27,647 nucleotides of DNA, from contig JBBQCW010000024.1 in NCBI GenBank assembly GCA_038319025.1, positions 1 to 27,647 on the forward strand. Direction: 5' to 3'. A program made the position numbers and the translations under genes. Positions 13,480 through 21,761 of this stretch are shown here, in pieces (the first letter of the stretch is position 1; every line of letters starts with the position of its first letter). A model generated the notes under the pieces. It made no database searches, was not told the DNA's origin, and saw only the letters and a list, made by a program, of their open reading frames with translations. The DNA comes from JBBQCW01 sp038319025 (GTDB taxonomy: Bacteria > Actinomycetota > Thermoleophilia > Solirubrobacterales > Solirubrobacteraceae).

Positions 13480-15732
13480 TCAGGTGAGCCGGTAGAAGTC
13501 CACCCAGCGCCCGCAGGCGTGGGCCAGCGTCACGGTCCGCCCGGGCGCACGGCGGGTGGCGAGTAACACGGTGGGCACGACGGTGGGCACGTTGGTGGGG
13601 GACAGCAGGGGATCGTCGGCAGTCAGCGTGACGACCACGTCACCGGTCTGGTGCACGGTGAGCTTGCCGGCAGGCCAGGCAGGCCCAGGGCGATCGATCA
13701 CCGCGGGTAGTCGAACGTGGGGGCCGCCTGGGGCGCTGAGCGTGAGCGGGCGCTGGCTGACGTAGCGCAGCGACAGATCCCACGTACCGGGAGTCAGGGG
13801 CAACGTGATCCGCTGTTTGTCTCCCGGGCGCATCGGCACGGCGGCGACGCGAACCGGGAAGGGGCGCACCGAGGCGATGCCGTGGCGGCGCGACAGCGCC
13901 CGGCCCTCAGGCGTCTTGCAGTCCAGCACGGCCGTGCCATCCTGGCTCTCCGCCAGCGTGCTGCGGGCGCCCGTCGGCCCGTCGCGCCGGTACGCGCGAT
14001 ACGCGCCCGCGGTGGCGACGAGCGTGAAGTTGGGCGGGACCGAGCTGGCGGCCGCATCCCGGGGGACGACGAGGTAGTGGTAGGCGTCCAGCACGGTCGG
14101 CGGGAAGCTGTCGACATCGAACCCCTGCCCGTACGCCCACGCCTTCTCTGGTCGCAACGGGACCTGCAGGACGCCCAGCAACGTCGGCGTGACCGGCACA
14201 CCGCGCAGTTCCTCGGCGACGAAGTCGTCGATGCCCAGGAAGAGCGTGGACTTCCCGTGCAGTGCCGGCGCAAGGGCTGCGAGGTCACGGGCGTGATCAC
14301 GTGGCCCGACCTGGCCGGCCCGCAGCACGCCGACGGTGGACCACAGTGCGGCGCCCGTGATCAGGACGCCGACCACGGCCGGCGTCCACCGCCTGGCACC
14401 ACGGCTCCCGGCCGGGCGCGGGGCAAGCAGGGCACGGGTGATGAGGAGAAGCACGAACGGCGACGCGATCGCCAGCGCTTTGGCGACTACGTAGGGAGAC
14501 TGGCCGCGGTCGGCTGCCAGCCAGATGAGCGTCACCGCCACCAACGCCGCCGGGGCGCCGAAGTCGCCGCGTCGCACCCACCACCAGAAGGCGTAGCCGA
14601 GCGCCCCCACGACAAGCACGAGCCAGACCGTGGTCGGACCGCTGTTAACGGGATCGAAGCGGAAATCCGGCTGCAGCCACACGCCCAGCGCCTCGAACGG
14701 CGACAACGGGCCGGCCAGGTTGCCCAGATCGTTGACGCCGATGCCGTGGGCCACGTTCCAGTCGTAGAAGTGCTTGATCCGCGGCAGCTGCGGAGCCAGC
14801 GCGATCAGCATCACCGACCCTCCGAATACGGCCGGCAGGACCGCAGCCCGGATCGGTGCGACAAGGGCTCGCACCCCGCCGCGGCGGAGGGGCGATATCG
14901 CCATCGCGACGCACCACACGCCGATGGTCAGCACCGGCCATATGACCCCGGGGTAGGAGTAGGCGGCGACGACTCCCGCCAGCATCAGGCCGATGGGGAT
15001 GAATCGGCGCCGGTCGGTGCGCGCCGGAGTCTCGCCGAGGGCCACGACGACCCCGAGCGTGATTAGCATCGCCACGAGTTCCTTGAACGCTCCCTGGGCA
15101 AAGTAGGAGGCGGCGAGGTAGGGCAGGGCCGTCACCGTCACGGCGAGCGCGCGCGTCCATGGGCGCAAGTCACCGAGTAGGGCCAACGCCGCGGTCGCGG
15201 TGAGGATCGGTAGAGCCACCGTGAACCCGGCGAACGCCAGATCGGTAGGTACCCCGAGGCCGGCGCCCAGGGCGGCGCTGACCGCGTGGGGGCCAAGCGG
15301 GTAGTAGTTCAGGAGCCCGTCCACCGTGGCCACATGGGCCGAGCGCAGTGCGTCGGCGAGCAGCTCGTGGGAGGCCATGTCGTTGTTGAATCCGACGCCG
15401 ATCGTGCCCACCCGGGCGTTGGCGGCAAACGGGATGAGCGTGAGCAGAGCGGTCGGGAGCACGGCGAGCAGTCCCAGCAGAGGCGGGCGCAGCGCCGGCT
15501 CGCGAACCATCGCGATCAGCCCGGCCACGGTCAGGAGTGCGGTGACGCCGGCGGCGAACCCCATCCGCCCAGGGGCGTGCAGGCTCGGCAGGGCCAAGAG
15601 CATCAGCGCGCTCAGCCCGACCGGACCGGACATCCATGTCCATGTGCGCACGCCGCACAGCCGGCAGGCCAGTTGGCCGACGATCAGCGAGCAGACGACC
15701 GTCGCGGCCGTGGCGAAGAGGAGATCGATCAC
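13480..15732 (-). CDS. Large multi-spanning membrane protein, GT-C glycosyltransferase-like
   Basis: 750-residue integral membrane protein. Roughly the first 470 residues contain about ten to twelve hydrophobic helices. A first long loop includes GFNNDMASHELL (Asp118, His122) followed by a NYYPLGPHA segment, which resembles the acidic first external loop of GT-C enzymes that use polyprenyl-linked donors. Residues about 471-750 are a soluble, beta-rich, probably extracytoplasmic part (for example RITLPLTPGTWDLSLRYVS and GDVVVTLTADDP). Such a two-part layout fits GT-C or ligase-type envelope enzymes, but no defining motif proves it; a polymerase or other envelope protein is possible. The start is a GTG 2 bases after the GNAT stop. 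The lipid-linked sugar made by the nearby DPM1-like transferase could be its donor. Confidence 0.72.
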   Translation of the reverse strand: MIDLLFATAATVVCSLIVGQLACRLCGVRTWTWMSGPVGLSALMLLALPSLHAPGRMGFAAGVTALLTVAGLIAMVREPALRPPLLGLLAVLPTALLTLIPFAANARVGTIGVGFNNDMASHELLADALRSAHVATVDGLLNYYPLGPHAVSAALGAGLGVPTDLAFAGFTVALPILTATAALALLGDLRPWTRALAVTVTALPYLAASYFAQGAFKELVAMLITLGVVVALGETPARTDRRRFIPIGLMLAGVVAAYSYPGVIWPVLTIGVWCVAMAISPLRRGGVRALVAPIRAAVLPAVFGGSVMLIALAPQLPRIKHFYDWNVAHGIGVNDLGNLAGPLSPFEALGVWLQPDFRFDPVNSGPTTVWLVLVVGALGYAFWWWVRRGDFGAPAALVAVTLIWLAADRGQSPYVVAKALAIASPFVLLLITRALLAPRPAGSRGARRWTPAVVGVLITGAALWSTVGVLRAGQVGPRDHARDLAALAPALHGKSTLFLGIDDFVAEELRGVPVTPTLLGVLQVPLRPEKAWAYGQGFDVDSFPPTVLDAYHYLVVPRDAAASSVPPNFTLVATAGAYRAYRRDGPTGARSTLAESQDGTAVLDCKTPEGRALSRRHGIASVRPFPVRVAAVPMRPGDKQRITLPLTPGTWDLSLRYVSQRPLTLSAPGGPHVRLPAVIDRPGPAWPAGKLTVHQTGDVVVTLTADDPLLSPTNVPTVVPTVLLATRRAPGRTVTLAHACGRWVDFYRLT

Positions 15733-15734
15733 GG

Positions 15735-16649
15735 TCAGTACGCGTCGAAATCCAGGAACTCGAAACGCCCGACGGGCGTTGTCGAGCCAGGGCTGTTGTC
15801 GTCGTCCAGGCGGAGAACGATCAGGTTCAGCGGCGAGGGGCGCAAGCGGACGGGGAGAGGGACGCCCCGCAGAGGGTGAGGGGTGATGCCGGCGTGCAAC
15901 GCAGCGGGTGCCCTATGGGCGCGGCACGTCGCGCGCACCACGGCGCCGATGGCGCGGCGGTCCAGCACGTGATCGGCGAGCAGGGCGAGGATGACCGCCA
16001 CCCGCAACGGGCCTCGTTGCTCGGTCGTGGATACGACGATCAGGCCGTCGCCGCGATGTACGACATACGGGGCGCCGGGAGAGGCCAGGCGCCACGCGAG
16101 CGTCTCCGGCGTCCAGCACCGCGTGAGCCCGTCCGTACCCGCGCCGACCACCTTGAGCAGTTGGGCCAGGGAACCGTCGCCGGCCAGGCTCGCCGCGGAC
16201 TGCTGATGCAGCGCCAGGCCCCCGCGTCCCGGCATGGGGAGCATCACCGTGACCGGCAGCGGGCCGAGGAGCGTGAACCCCAGACTGTGGACCATCCCGT
16301 GAGTGGAGTTCGCGTTGGACACGCCGACCACCATCTCGATCCCGCGCTCGCGTGCCGCGGCGTAGGTGGCCCGCGCGAGCCGTGTGAAGACGCCCCCGCC
16401 GCGGGCCCGTTCCTCCACCGCGGTGTTGAGCGACAACGCGCCACGAATCGGCCCACGGCCATCGGCCAGTGCGCAGGGGACGACCGCGTAGTGGCCTGCG
16501 CGGCCCTCGTCGTCGTCGAGGTTGCTCTCCACGACGTCCCCCGCCGGGGACGTGCGGTAGAGCCAGTGCAGATAGTCAACGTCGCCCAGGCGGGTGCCCG
16601 GGAAGACCGAGCCGAGCATCCGCGCCGTTGCGTCGTCGTCAGCGCTCAC
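15735..16649 (-). CDS. GNAT family N-acetyltransferase
   Basis: 304-residue protein with an acetyl-CoA-type GNAT fold in its first half: YLHWLYRTSPAGD (26-38), a central strand region (GHYAVVPCALADG, later GALSLNTAVEE), ARGGGVFTRLARATYAAARERG (82-103) at the pyrophosphate-binding loop and helix, and VVGVSNANSTHGMVHSLGF (107-125). The second half (about 130-304) is less typical and may be a second, degenerate GNAT lobe. Acylation of an amino sugar is inferred from the locus; the substrate is unknown. The GTG start at 16649 overlaps the GT2 stop as GTGA. The reading frame continues open upstream to 17393, but that stretch is the out-of-frame image of the GT2 gene, so I reject the longer form. 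Confidence 0.82.
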   Translation of the reverse strand: MSADDDATARMLGSVFPGTRLGDVDYLHWLYRTSPAGDVVESNLDDDEGRAGHYAVVPCALADGRGPIRGALSLNTAVEERARGGGVFTRLARATYAAARERGIEMVVGVSNANSTHGMVHSLGFTLLGPLPVTVMLPMPGRGGLALHQQSAASLAGDGSLAQLLKVVGAGTDGLTRCWTPETLAWRLASPGAPYVVHRGDGLIVVSTTEQRGPLRVAVILALLADHVLDRRAIGAVVRATCRAHRAPAALHAGITPHPLRGVPLPVRLRPSPLNLIVLRLDDDNSPGSTTPVGRFEFLDFDAY

Positions 16650-17386
16650 GCGTCGCCTCGCGGGCCTGAGGCGACGGGCCGGACGGCGGCCGGGCGCGGC
16701 ATCAGCCAGATGGCAAGCAGTACGCGCATGACGTACCAGGTGCTGGCCAGCGCTCCGGCGCTGGCTACGCCCGTGGCGCGCGCGGACATCGTCACGGGAT
16801 GTTCGACCACGCGGGCGCCGCTGCGACCCGCCACGACAAGGGCTTCGACGGTGTCGCCGAGATACTCCGACGGATACTCGCGGGCGAACCCGTCCAGCAG
16901 CGGGCGACGGATGGCCCGAAAGCCGGATGTGGCGTCGGTGATCTCGCTTCCCAACGCCCGCGTGGCCCGGCGGGCCAGCAGGCGCATCGCCACTTGACGG
17001 GTGCGCCCCAGGGCGAAGCTCGGCCCGTCCGGCCCGAAGCGCGAGCCGACGACCATGTCTGCGCCGGAAGCGTCCATGGCGTCGAGCAGGCCGCCGATCT
17101 GGGCAGGGTCGTGCTGCCCATCGGCGTCCACCTGGACGACCACGTCGTAACCGGCCGCCACGGCGTACCGGAAGCCACACCGCAGCGCTCCTCCGACCCC
17201 GACGTTGCGCGGCAGTCGCAGTACTTCGGCACCCACCGCTGCGGCACGCTCGGCGGTGGCATCGGTCGACCCGTCGTCGATCACGCAGGCGTCGTGGCCG
17301 AGGGCAAGTACGGCCGCGGCCACGACGCCGACGCTGGCCTCCTCGTTGAGGGCCGGTAACAACACCAGGACGCGGCGACGGCTCAC
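16646..17386 (-). CDS. GT2 family glycosyltransferase, DPM1-like
   Basis: 246-residue GT-A enzyme of the dolichyl/polyprenyl-phosphate sugar synthase type. Motifs: VLVLLPALNEE (6-16), DDGSTD (37-42), the metal-binding DADGQH (87-92), GSRF (115-118), and DATSGFRAIRR near 150. It ends with one hydrophobic, possibly membrane-associated helix (YVMRVLLAIWLM) but lacks the two C-terminal membrane helices of long DPM forms. It probably makes a lipid-phosphate-linked sugar in the cytoplasmic leaflet. The next genes upstream are a DUF2304 protein and a flippase-like membrane protein, and downstream is a GT-C-like protein that could use such a donor. It starts with GTG overlapping the DUF2304 stop as GTGA. 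Confidence 0.9.
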   Translation of the reverse strand: MSRRRVLVLLPALNEEASVGVVAAAVLALGHDACVIDDGSTDATAERAAAVGAEVLRLPRNVGVGGALRCGFRYAVAAGYDVVVQVDADGQHDPAQIGGLLDAMDASGADMVVGSRFGPDGPSFALGRTRQVAMRLLARRATRALGSEITDATSGFRAIRRPLLDGFAREYPSEYLGDTVEALVVAGRSGARVVEHPVTMSARATGVASAGALASTWYVMRVLLAIWLMPRPAAVRPVASGPRGDA

Positions 17387-17760
17387 GAGGCATCGTCCGG
17401 CTGGGGGATGTCGTCGCCGTCGCGTTCCAGGTCGCGAACGCGCTGCTCGAGCAAGGCGCTGTACTCGCTGAGATCTTGCACCGCCTGACCCAGGCCTGAG
17501 GCGGTCATCGACAGCTGTAGACAGATCATCCCGAGGAACACGATCAGCACGCCGAGCGAGAAACCCGTCGGGGTGAAGCCCAGGTCGTGCACGCGCCGCG
17601 AGAGAACCTCGAGCAGCGGGGCGCCCAGAATGCCGGACAGAGCCAGCATCGTCCAGCCGACTCCGTAGCGGATGGACAACAGCCGCATACGCACCAGGAT
17701 CACGCTGGACAGCAGCAGGAGCACACCCCCGGCGACGATCAGGAGGGCTTGCGCGCTCAC
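17383..17760 (-). CDS. DUF2304 membrane protein
   Basis: 125-residue small membrane protein of the DUF2304 family. It has three hydrophobic helices (ALLIVAGGVLLLLSSVILV; VGWTMLALSGILGAPLLEVL; SLGVLIVFLGMICLQLSM) with the family-like basic link RMRLLSIRYGVGW between helices 1 and 2. A charged C-terminal helix with coiled-coil spacing follows (VQDLSEYSALLEQRVRDLE). DUF2304 genes commonly sit beside DPM1-like GT2 genes, as here, and are thought to assist them at the membrane; that role is an inference. The GTG start at 17760 overlaps the upstream stop as GTGA, and its own stop overlaps the GT2 start. A much longer open frame continues upstream but is the shadow of the flippase-like gene. Confidence 0.85.
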   Translation of the reverse strand: MSAQALLIVAGGVLLLLSSVILVRMRLLSIRYGVGWTMLALSGILGAPLLEVLSRRVHDLGFTPTGFSLGVLIVFLGMICLQLSMTASGLGQAVQDLSEYSALLEQRVRDLERDGDDIPQPDDAS

Positions 17761-18746
17761 GGGGTGGAAAACACCGGGGTCATGCCCGACCGCACGAGCA
17801 GCGCGGCACCGGGCAGGCTGGCGATGAACAGCACCGCGACCGTCATCAGGGAGATAAGTGTGGCGTCGGTGGCGGTGATGCCCACGGTGCCCAGCAGCAC
17901 GATGTAGCTGCCTTCGCGGATCCCGAAGCCTGCGACTGAGAGCGGGATCAGGAGGGCGAGCGTCACCAGGGTGAACGTGACGGCGGCGGCGGCAAACGAC
18001 AGATCCACCGAGATGGAGCGCGCCAGCGCGCACGTCTGCAACACGATCAACACCTGGAACGCGATGCTGCTGATCAGGACGAGGAACGCGATCTTGGGGC
18101 GACGCACGCACGCCAAGGTGATGCCCCGCGACTCGCGTACTTCCTCGTGCCAGCGTGTGGGTAGACGCCGAATCAGGGTTTCCGGGGCCCAAGCGACAAA
18201 AACCAGTCCCACCACCGCCAGCAGCGTGCTGAGCACCGCCACCACGGCCAAGGTGCGGGCCTCGGTGGCAGGGACCGCGCTCGGATCGATGAGGTACGCG
18301 CCAACCGCCACGATCACCAGACCGGCAAAGGCAGCGGCACGGTCCAGCAGGATCGTGAGCGTCACCCGAGCCAGCATCCGGCCACGTCGTACGACCAGCA
18401 GCGCCCGAGCCACGTCGGCGCCCACCGAGGTGGGCAGGAACGTGCCGGCGAATGTGGAGACCGCGTAAATACGTCCGACCTGGCGCCCCGTGAGGCGAAT
18501 GTCGGCCACACCGAGCAGCACCCACCAACGCAGCGCCCCGATCACGAGCGCCAGCGCCACCAGGGCGACGGCGACGGCGAACCAGATCGGCTTGCCCTGC
18601 TCGATCCGGTGGCTCAGTGCACTCCAGTTGATTCCGGAGGCGACGATGGCGAGCAGGGCGCAGGTGACGAGCAGGCGAAAGAGCACGGACCCCACGACGC
18701 GTTTCGCACGGGCGCTCCACACCCGCGCTCGCGGGGAGGACTTCAT
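17757..18746 (-). CDS. Lysylphosphatidylglycerol synthase TM-region / UPF0104 family membrane protein
   Basis: 329-residue membrane protein with about eight hydrophobic helices. Family signatures are GTFLPTSVGADVARALLVVRRG, with the conserved polar PxxxGxD stretch, and the late IPLSVAGFGIREGSYIVLLGTVGI, with the Gly-rich GxGxREG motif. Members are related to the flippase part of MprF and AglD-type proteins. In a polysaccharide locus a role in moving or holding a lipid-linked sugar is plausible but unproven. ATG 18746 is chosen; the frame stays open to 18896, but that extension overlaps the deacetylase gene and looks non-coding. A 37-base gap separates it from the deacetylase, and it overlaps DUF2304 by 4 bases. 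Confidence 0.85.
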   Translation of the reverse strand: MKSSPRARVWSARAKRVVGSVLFRLLVTCALLAIVASGINWSALSHRIEQGKPIWFAVAVALVALALVIGALRWWVLLGVADIRLTGRQVGRIYAVSTFAGTFLPTSVGADVARALLVVRRGRMLARVTLTILLDRAAAFAGLVIVAVGAYLIDPSAVPATEARTLAVVAVLSTLLAVVGLVFVAWAPETLIRRLPTRWHEEVRESRGITLACVRRPKIAFLVLISSIAFQVLIVLQTCALARSISVDLSFAAAAVTFTLVTLALLIPLSVAGFGIREGSYIVLLGTVGITATDATLISLMTVAVLFIASLPGAALLVRSGMTPVFSTP

Positions 18747-18783
18747 AGCGCCAACGGTAGCCGAACTCCCGCCCCCGACCGGG

Positions 18784-19623
18784 TCAGCGCCCGTCAGCAT
18801 CCAGGTGCCATACCGGCGCGCGCGCCACATCCACGGCGTTGGCCACCTCTGCCAGCGGGGGCCCGATGCCACCTGCCGCCGTGACGAGGCGCTCAAGGCG
18901 GTCCAAGGTGCCGCGACGGCGATGATGCACGATGCGACTGGTCACGTAGCCCGCGTGGGGCAGCACGGCGAACGGTTCGTCCGGGTCAAGGTCGTACGGG
19001 TGCAGGTAGCTCCAGGCGGCGACCTGCGACGGCAGGCGGCGCACGCCCACCTGGCCGAGCGCGGATGGCAGGTAGCGCAGGTAGACGCCGCCCAGAAAGG
19101 GCACCGACAGTCGCCCGCGGCCGATCACTGGGCACGGTAGTTCGATCGGTCCGTCCGCCCAACGAAACGGGCATCTTGGGGCACCGGCGAGACCGTGTAG
19201 CGGGCTGTCGGCCGGGAGGACGCTGGACGAGTAGGTGAAGCCTGCTTCAGTCAACGCGGCCGGCGCCCAGGGCGTCTGTCGGGTCAGCGAGAAGATCGGG
19301 GCCCGGTAGCCGGGTACGGCTGTGGCGCCGGCATCTTGCAGTGCTGCTCGCCCGCGGCGCAGTTCGTCCAGGAACCGATCCGGCCCGGTCTCCTCGATCG
19401 GGACATGGTGAAACCCGTGCAGGCCGACCTCGTGGCCTGCCTCAGCGATGCGCCGGACAAGCCCAGGCTCCTGGAGGGCCAGGTCGCCGACCACGAAGAA
19501 CGTGCCCTGTGCGTGGTGATCCTCGAGCCACTGCAGGACCTGTTCGGTCGGGGCGACGCAGCGCAACGGCGTCCTGGTGCCGACCCTGTGGTCCTCGACG
19601 TCCAGGGTGATACTCAGCGCCAC
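18784..19623 (-). CDS. Polysaccharide deacetylase (CE4 family)
   Basis: 279-residue NodB-homology enzyme that would remove N-acetyl groups from an amino-sugar glycan or precursor. Motifs: TLDVED with Asp8 and Asp11 at motif 1, TFFVVG (41-46), GLHGFHH with the zinc-type His69-x3-His73 pair, GYRAPIFS with Arg107 (105-112), and a late PFAVLPHAGY region. The layout and DVED form recall the DUF3473-associated deacetylases of exosortase-type exopolysaccharide loci. No signal peptide is visible from the GTG start at 19623, so it may act in the cytoplasm on precursors. It lies 7 bases after the epimerase stop, so the two are probably co-transcribed. Confidence 0.88.
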   Translation of the reverse strand: MALSITLDVEDHRVGTRTPLRCVAPTEQVLQWLEDHHAQGTFFVVGDLALQEPGLVRRIAEAGHEVGLHGFHHVPIEETGPDRFLDELRRGRAALQDAGATAVPGYRAPIFSLTRQTPWAPAALTEAGFTYSSSVLPADSPLHGLAGAPRCPFRWADGPIELPCPVIGRGRLSVPFLGGVYLRYLPSALGQVGVRRLPSQVAAWSYLHPYDLDPDEPFAVLPHAGYVTSRIVHHRRRGTLDRLERLVTAAGGIGPPLAEVANAVDVARAPVWHLDADGR

Positions 19624-19630
19624 GCGTTGC

Positions 19631-20704
19631 TCATCGCGCCGCGGCCGCCCAGCGCTCTGCGTTGTGCGCGTGAATGTCGTGCAACACGTCGTTGATCCCG
19701 AAGGTCACGTCCCACTCCGGGTAATCGCTGCGGAAAGCATCGAGGTCGCTGATCCACCAGCGGTGATCACCGGCCCGTGCGGTGTCTGACAGCGTCCATG
19801 CCAACTCGCGCCCGGCGATCAGCTGGCACTTTTCGATCGCCTCCAGCATGGACACGTTGCTCGCGCGGCCACCGCCGAGGTTGTAGACCGCGGCACTGCG
19901 CGGGGCGCGGTGGAACGCTGCGAAGGCCGCGACGACGTCGTGGGCATGGAGGTTGTCGCGCACCTGTTTGCCGTCGTACCCGAACACGGTGTACGGGTCG
20001 CCGGTGACGGTGCAGCGCATCAGGTAGGCGAGGAAGCCGTGCAGTTGGGCGCCCGCGTGCGCGGGGCCGGTGAGGCAGCCGCCGCGGAAACAGACGGTGG
20101 GCATGCCGAAATATCGGCCGTACTCCTGCACCGCTAGGTCGGCGGCCGTCTTGCTTACCCCAAACAGGGAATGGGTGCTGTGGTCGATGCTCATCGACGT
20201 GGGGATACCGCCATGGAACGCGTGATCTACCGGGAGGTCCAGGCGGGTTTCGTATTCGACCAAGGGCAGCAGGTTTGGCGTGTCGCCGTACACCTTGTTG
20301 GTGGACACGAACACAAAAGGCGCATCCGGTGCATGCTGCCGGGCCGCTTCGAGCAGGTTGAGGGTGCCGTTCGCGTTCACCGTGAAATCGGTCTGAGGGT
20401 CGGTCGCTGCCCAGTCGTGCGAAGGCTGCGCGGCCGCGTGGACGACGAGGTCGATGGCGCTCCCGTGGCGGGCGAACAGCGCCAGAACCCCGTCCGTGTC
20501 GCGGATGTCCATGTCGACCGCCGTGAACGCGTCGAGTTCACGGTCCAAACCGGCGGTGACGGAGGCGGTGGAGGCCTGCGCGCCGAAGAACTGCGCCCGC
20601 ATGTCGTTGTCGATACCGACCACATCGAATCCCTCGCCCGCGAAATGGCGTGCAGCCTCCGAGCCGATCAGGCCGCCGGAGCCGGTGATGATGGCGACGG
20701 GCAT
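19631..20704 (-). CDS. NAD-dependent epimerase/dehydratase, CDP-tyvelose 2-epimerase-like
   Basis: 357-residue extended SDR. The N-terminal nucleotide motif is TGSGGLIGSEAA (G8-x2-G11-x2-G14), then VHAAAQPSHDWA, VFVSTNKVYGD and the family segment SIDHSTHSLFGVSKTAAD, RGGCLTGPAHAG, GYDGKQVRDNLHAHD. This pattern matches CDP-paratose/tyvelose 2-epimerase-like proteins. The usual SDR catalytic YxxxK reads FxxxK here (Phe181, Lys185); the codon is clearly TTT. ATG 20704 is the natural start at the nucleotide-binding strand. It heads the ten-gene minus-strand run and faces the COX15 gene across 76 bases, which must carry both promoters. The exact sugar nucleotide is unknown; a CDP- or UDP-sugar epimerisation is inferred. 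Confidence 0.85.
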   Translation of the reverse strand: MPVAIITGSGGLIGSEAARHFAGEGFDVVGIDNDMRAQFFGAQASTASVTAGLDRELDAFTAVDMDIRDTDGVLALFARHGSAIDLVVHAAAQPSHDWAATDPQTDFTVNANGTLNLLEAARQHAPDAPFVFVSTNKVYGDTPNLLPLVEYETRLDLPVDHAFHGGIPTSMSIDHSTHSLFGVSKTAADLAVQEYGRYFGMPTVCFRGGCLTGPAHAGAQLHGFLAYLMRCTVTGDPYTVFGYDGKQVRDNLHAHDVVAAFAAFHRAPRSAAVYNLGGGRASNVSMLEAIEKCQLIAGRELAWTLSDTARAGDHRWWISDLDAFRSDYPEWDVTFGINDVLHDIHAHNAERWAAAAR

Positions 20705-20780
20705 CGCCGTCAGGCTAGAGCAACGCGCCGGCAGCGACCGGGCGCGCACCCACCCACGCGGTGCGGCATTCTTCGCCACC

Positions 20781-21761
20781 ATGCGTGAGCGCCTCGCCGA
20801 TCGACTCAACATCACGCCCGAGCGCTACCACCAGGTGGCGAAATGGGCGTTGCTTTCGCTCGCGCTGATCGTGCTCAGCGGTGCGGCCGTGCGGGTGACG
20901 GGGTCAGGGCTGGGGTGCCCGGACTGGCCGCAGTGCTACAAGAACGGCCGCCTGGTGGCGGAGAGCAACGCCCATGCCTGGATCGAGTTCAGCAACCGCA
21001 TGTTCTCCGGTCTGGTGGCCATCACGGCTATCGCGGCCGGGCTCCTGGCCTTCCTGCGTCGCCCATACCGGCGTGACCTGATGTGGCTTGGCGTGGCCCT
21101 TCCGGTCGGGGTAGTGATGCAGGCGGTGCTGGGCGGGCTGACCGTGAAGTACGGCCTGGCGCCCGGCTGGGTGATGAGTCACTTCCTCCTGTCGATGCTG
21201 ATCCTCGTCGCTGCGCAGCAGCTCTTCTGGCGCTCGCGGCCCGCGCACCCCACGCCGGCGGGCGCACCCGACCGCATGACCGCATTGTTGATCCGCGGCC
21301 TGCTGGCGCTCGGCGCCGTGACCCTGTTCGTGGGCACGGCGGCGACCGCGGCCGGCCCGCACGCGGGCGCCTCGGGCACCGGCGAGATCGTTCCCCGCTT
21401 CTACTTCGAGGGCTCCGGCACGTTGAACTGGCTGATCCACCGCCACGGGGCGCTCGCCGCGGTGCTGGGTGTGGGCGCCGTCTTGGCGTGGGTGCTCAAC
21501 CGGACCCGCGGCGGCAACGCGCGGCTCCAGCGCTCGTTGACGATCCTGTGCCTGCTGATGGCTGCCCAGGGCGTGGTCGGCATCACGCAATACAACCTCA
21601 AGCTCCCCGCGGAGATCGTCTGGATCCACGTGGCCCTGGCCACCTACACCTGGATCTCGCTGCTGTTCGCCTACTCCGGCGCCGGGATGCCGGCGCGAGT
21701 GGTCGCGACGGCTGCGAAGGACCCAGCTGCGGCCGAGCCGGAGCCCGCCGTAAGCGCCTGA
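20781..21761 (+). CDS. ctaA: Haem A synthase (COX15/CtaA family)
   Basis: 326-residue membrane protein with about eight helices that converts haem O to haem A for cytochrome c oxidase. It has TGSGLGCPDWPQC (40-52) with the loop cysteines Cys46 and Cys52, then WIEFSNR (67-73), the helix-4 His134 (VMSHFLLS), His222 in IHRHG and His283 in WIHVAL. The first canonical haem-ligand His of the ExxHR motif reads Asn72 here (E69-F-S-N72-R). ATG 20781 is chosen because it precedes the first helix by about 20 residues; the frame is open further upstream through the divergent epimerase gene. The TGA stop touches the stop of the minus-strand small ORF, forming TGATCA. The gene is unrelated in function to the polysaccharide locus beside it. 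Confidence 0.93.
   Translation: MRERLADRLNITPERYHQVAKWALLSLALIVLSGAAVRVTGSGLGCPDWPQCYKNGRLVAESNAHAWIEFSNRMFSGLVAITAIAAGLLAFLRRPYRRDLMWLGVALPVGVVMQAVLGGLTVKYGLAPGWVMSHFLLSMLILVAAQQLFWRSRPAHPTPAGAPDRMTALLIRGLLALGAVTLFVGTAATAAGPHAGASGTGEIVPRFYFEGSGTLNWLIHRHGALAAVLGVGAVLAWVLNRTRGGNARLQRSLTILCLLMAAQGVVGITQYNLKLPAEIVWIHVALATYTWISLLFAYSGAGMPARVVATAAKDPAAAEPEPAVSA

Noticed and set aside
13717..15066. Plus-strand open frame (449 codons) opposite the GT-C-like gene
   Set aside because: Translation is Arg/Gln/Asp/His-rich without hydrophobic pattern; the minus strand encodes regular membrane helices.
15636..16997. Plus-strand open frame (453 codons) opposite the GNAT and GT2 genes
   Set aside because: Antisense shadow with low-complexity Arg-rich translation and no motifs.
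16650..17393. N-terminal extension of the GNAT frame up to 17393, suggesting a fusion
   Set aside because: This part is the out-of-frame image of the DPM1-like gene, Arg/Gly-rich, and the GTG at 16649 overlaps the GT2 stop as in the neighbouring junctions.
17761..18720. N-terminal extension of the DUF2304 frame
   Set aside because: Out-of-frame image of the flippase-like gene; residues turn from Arg/Gly-rich to a clean membrane protein at the GTG at 17760.
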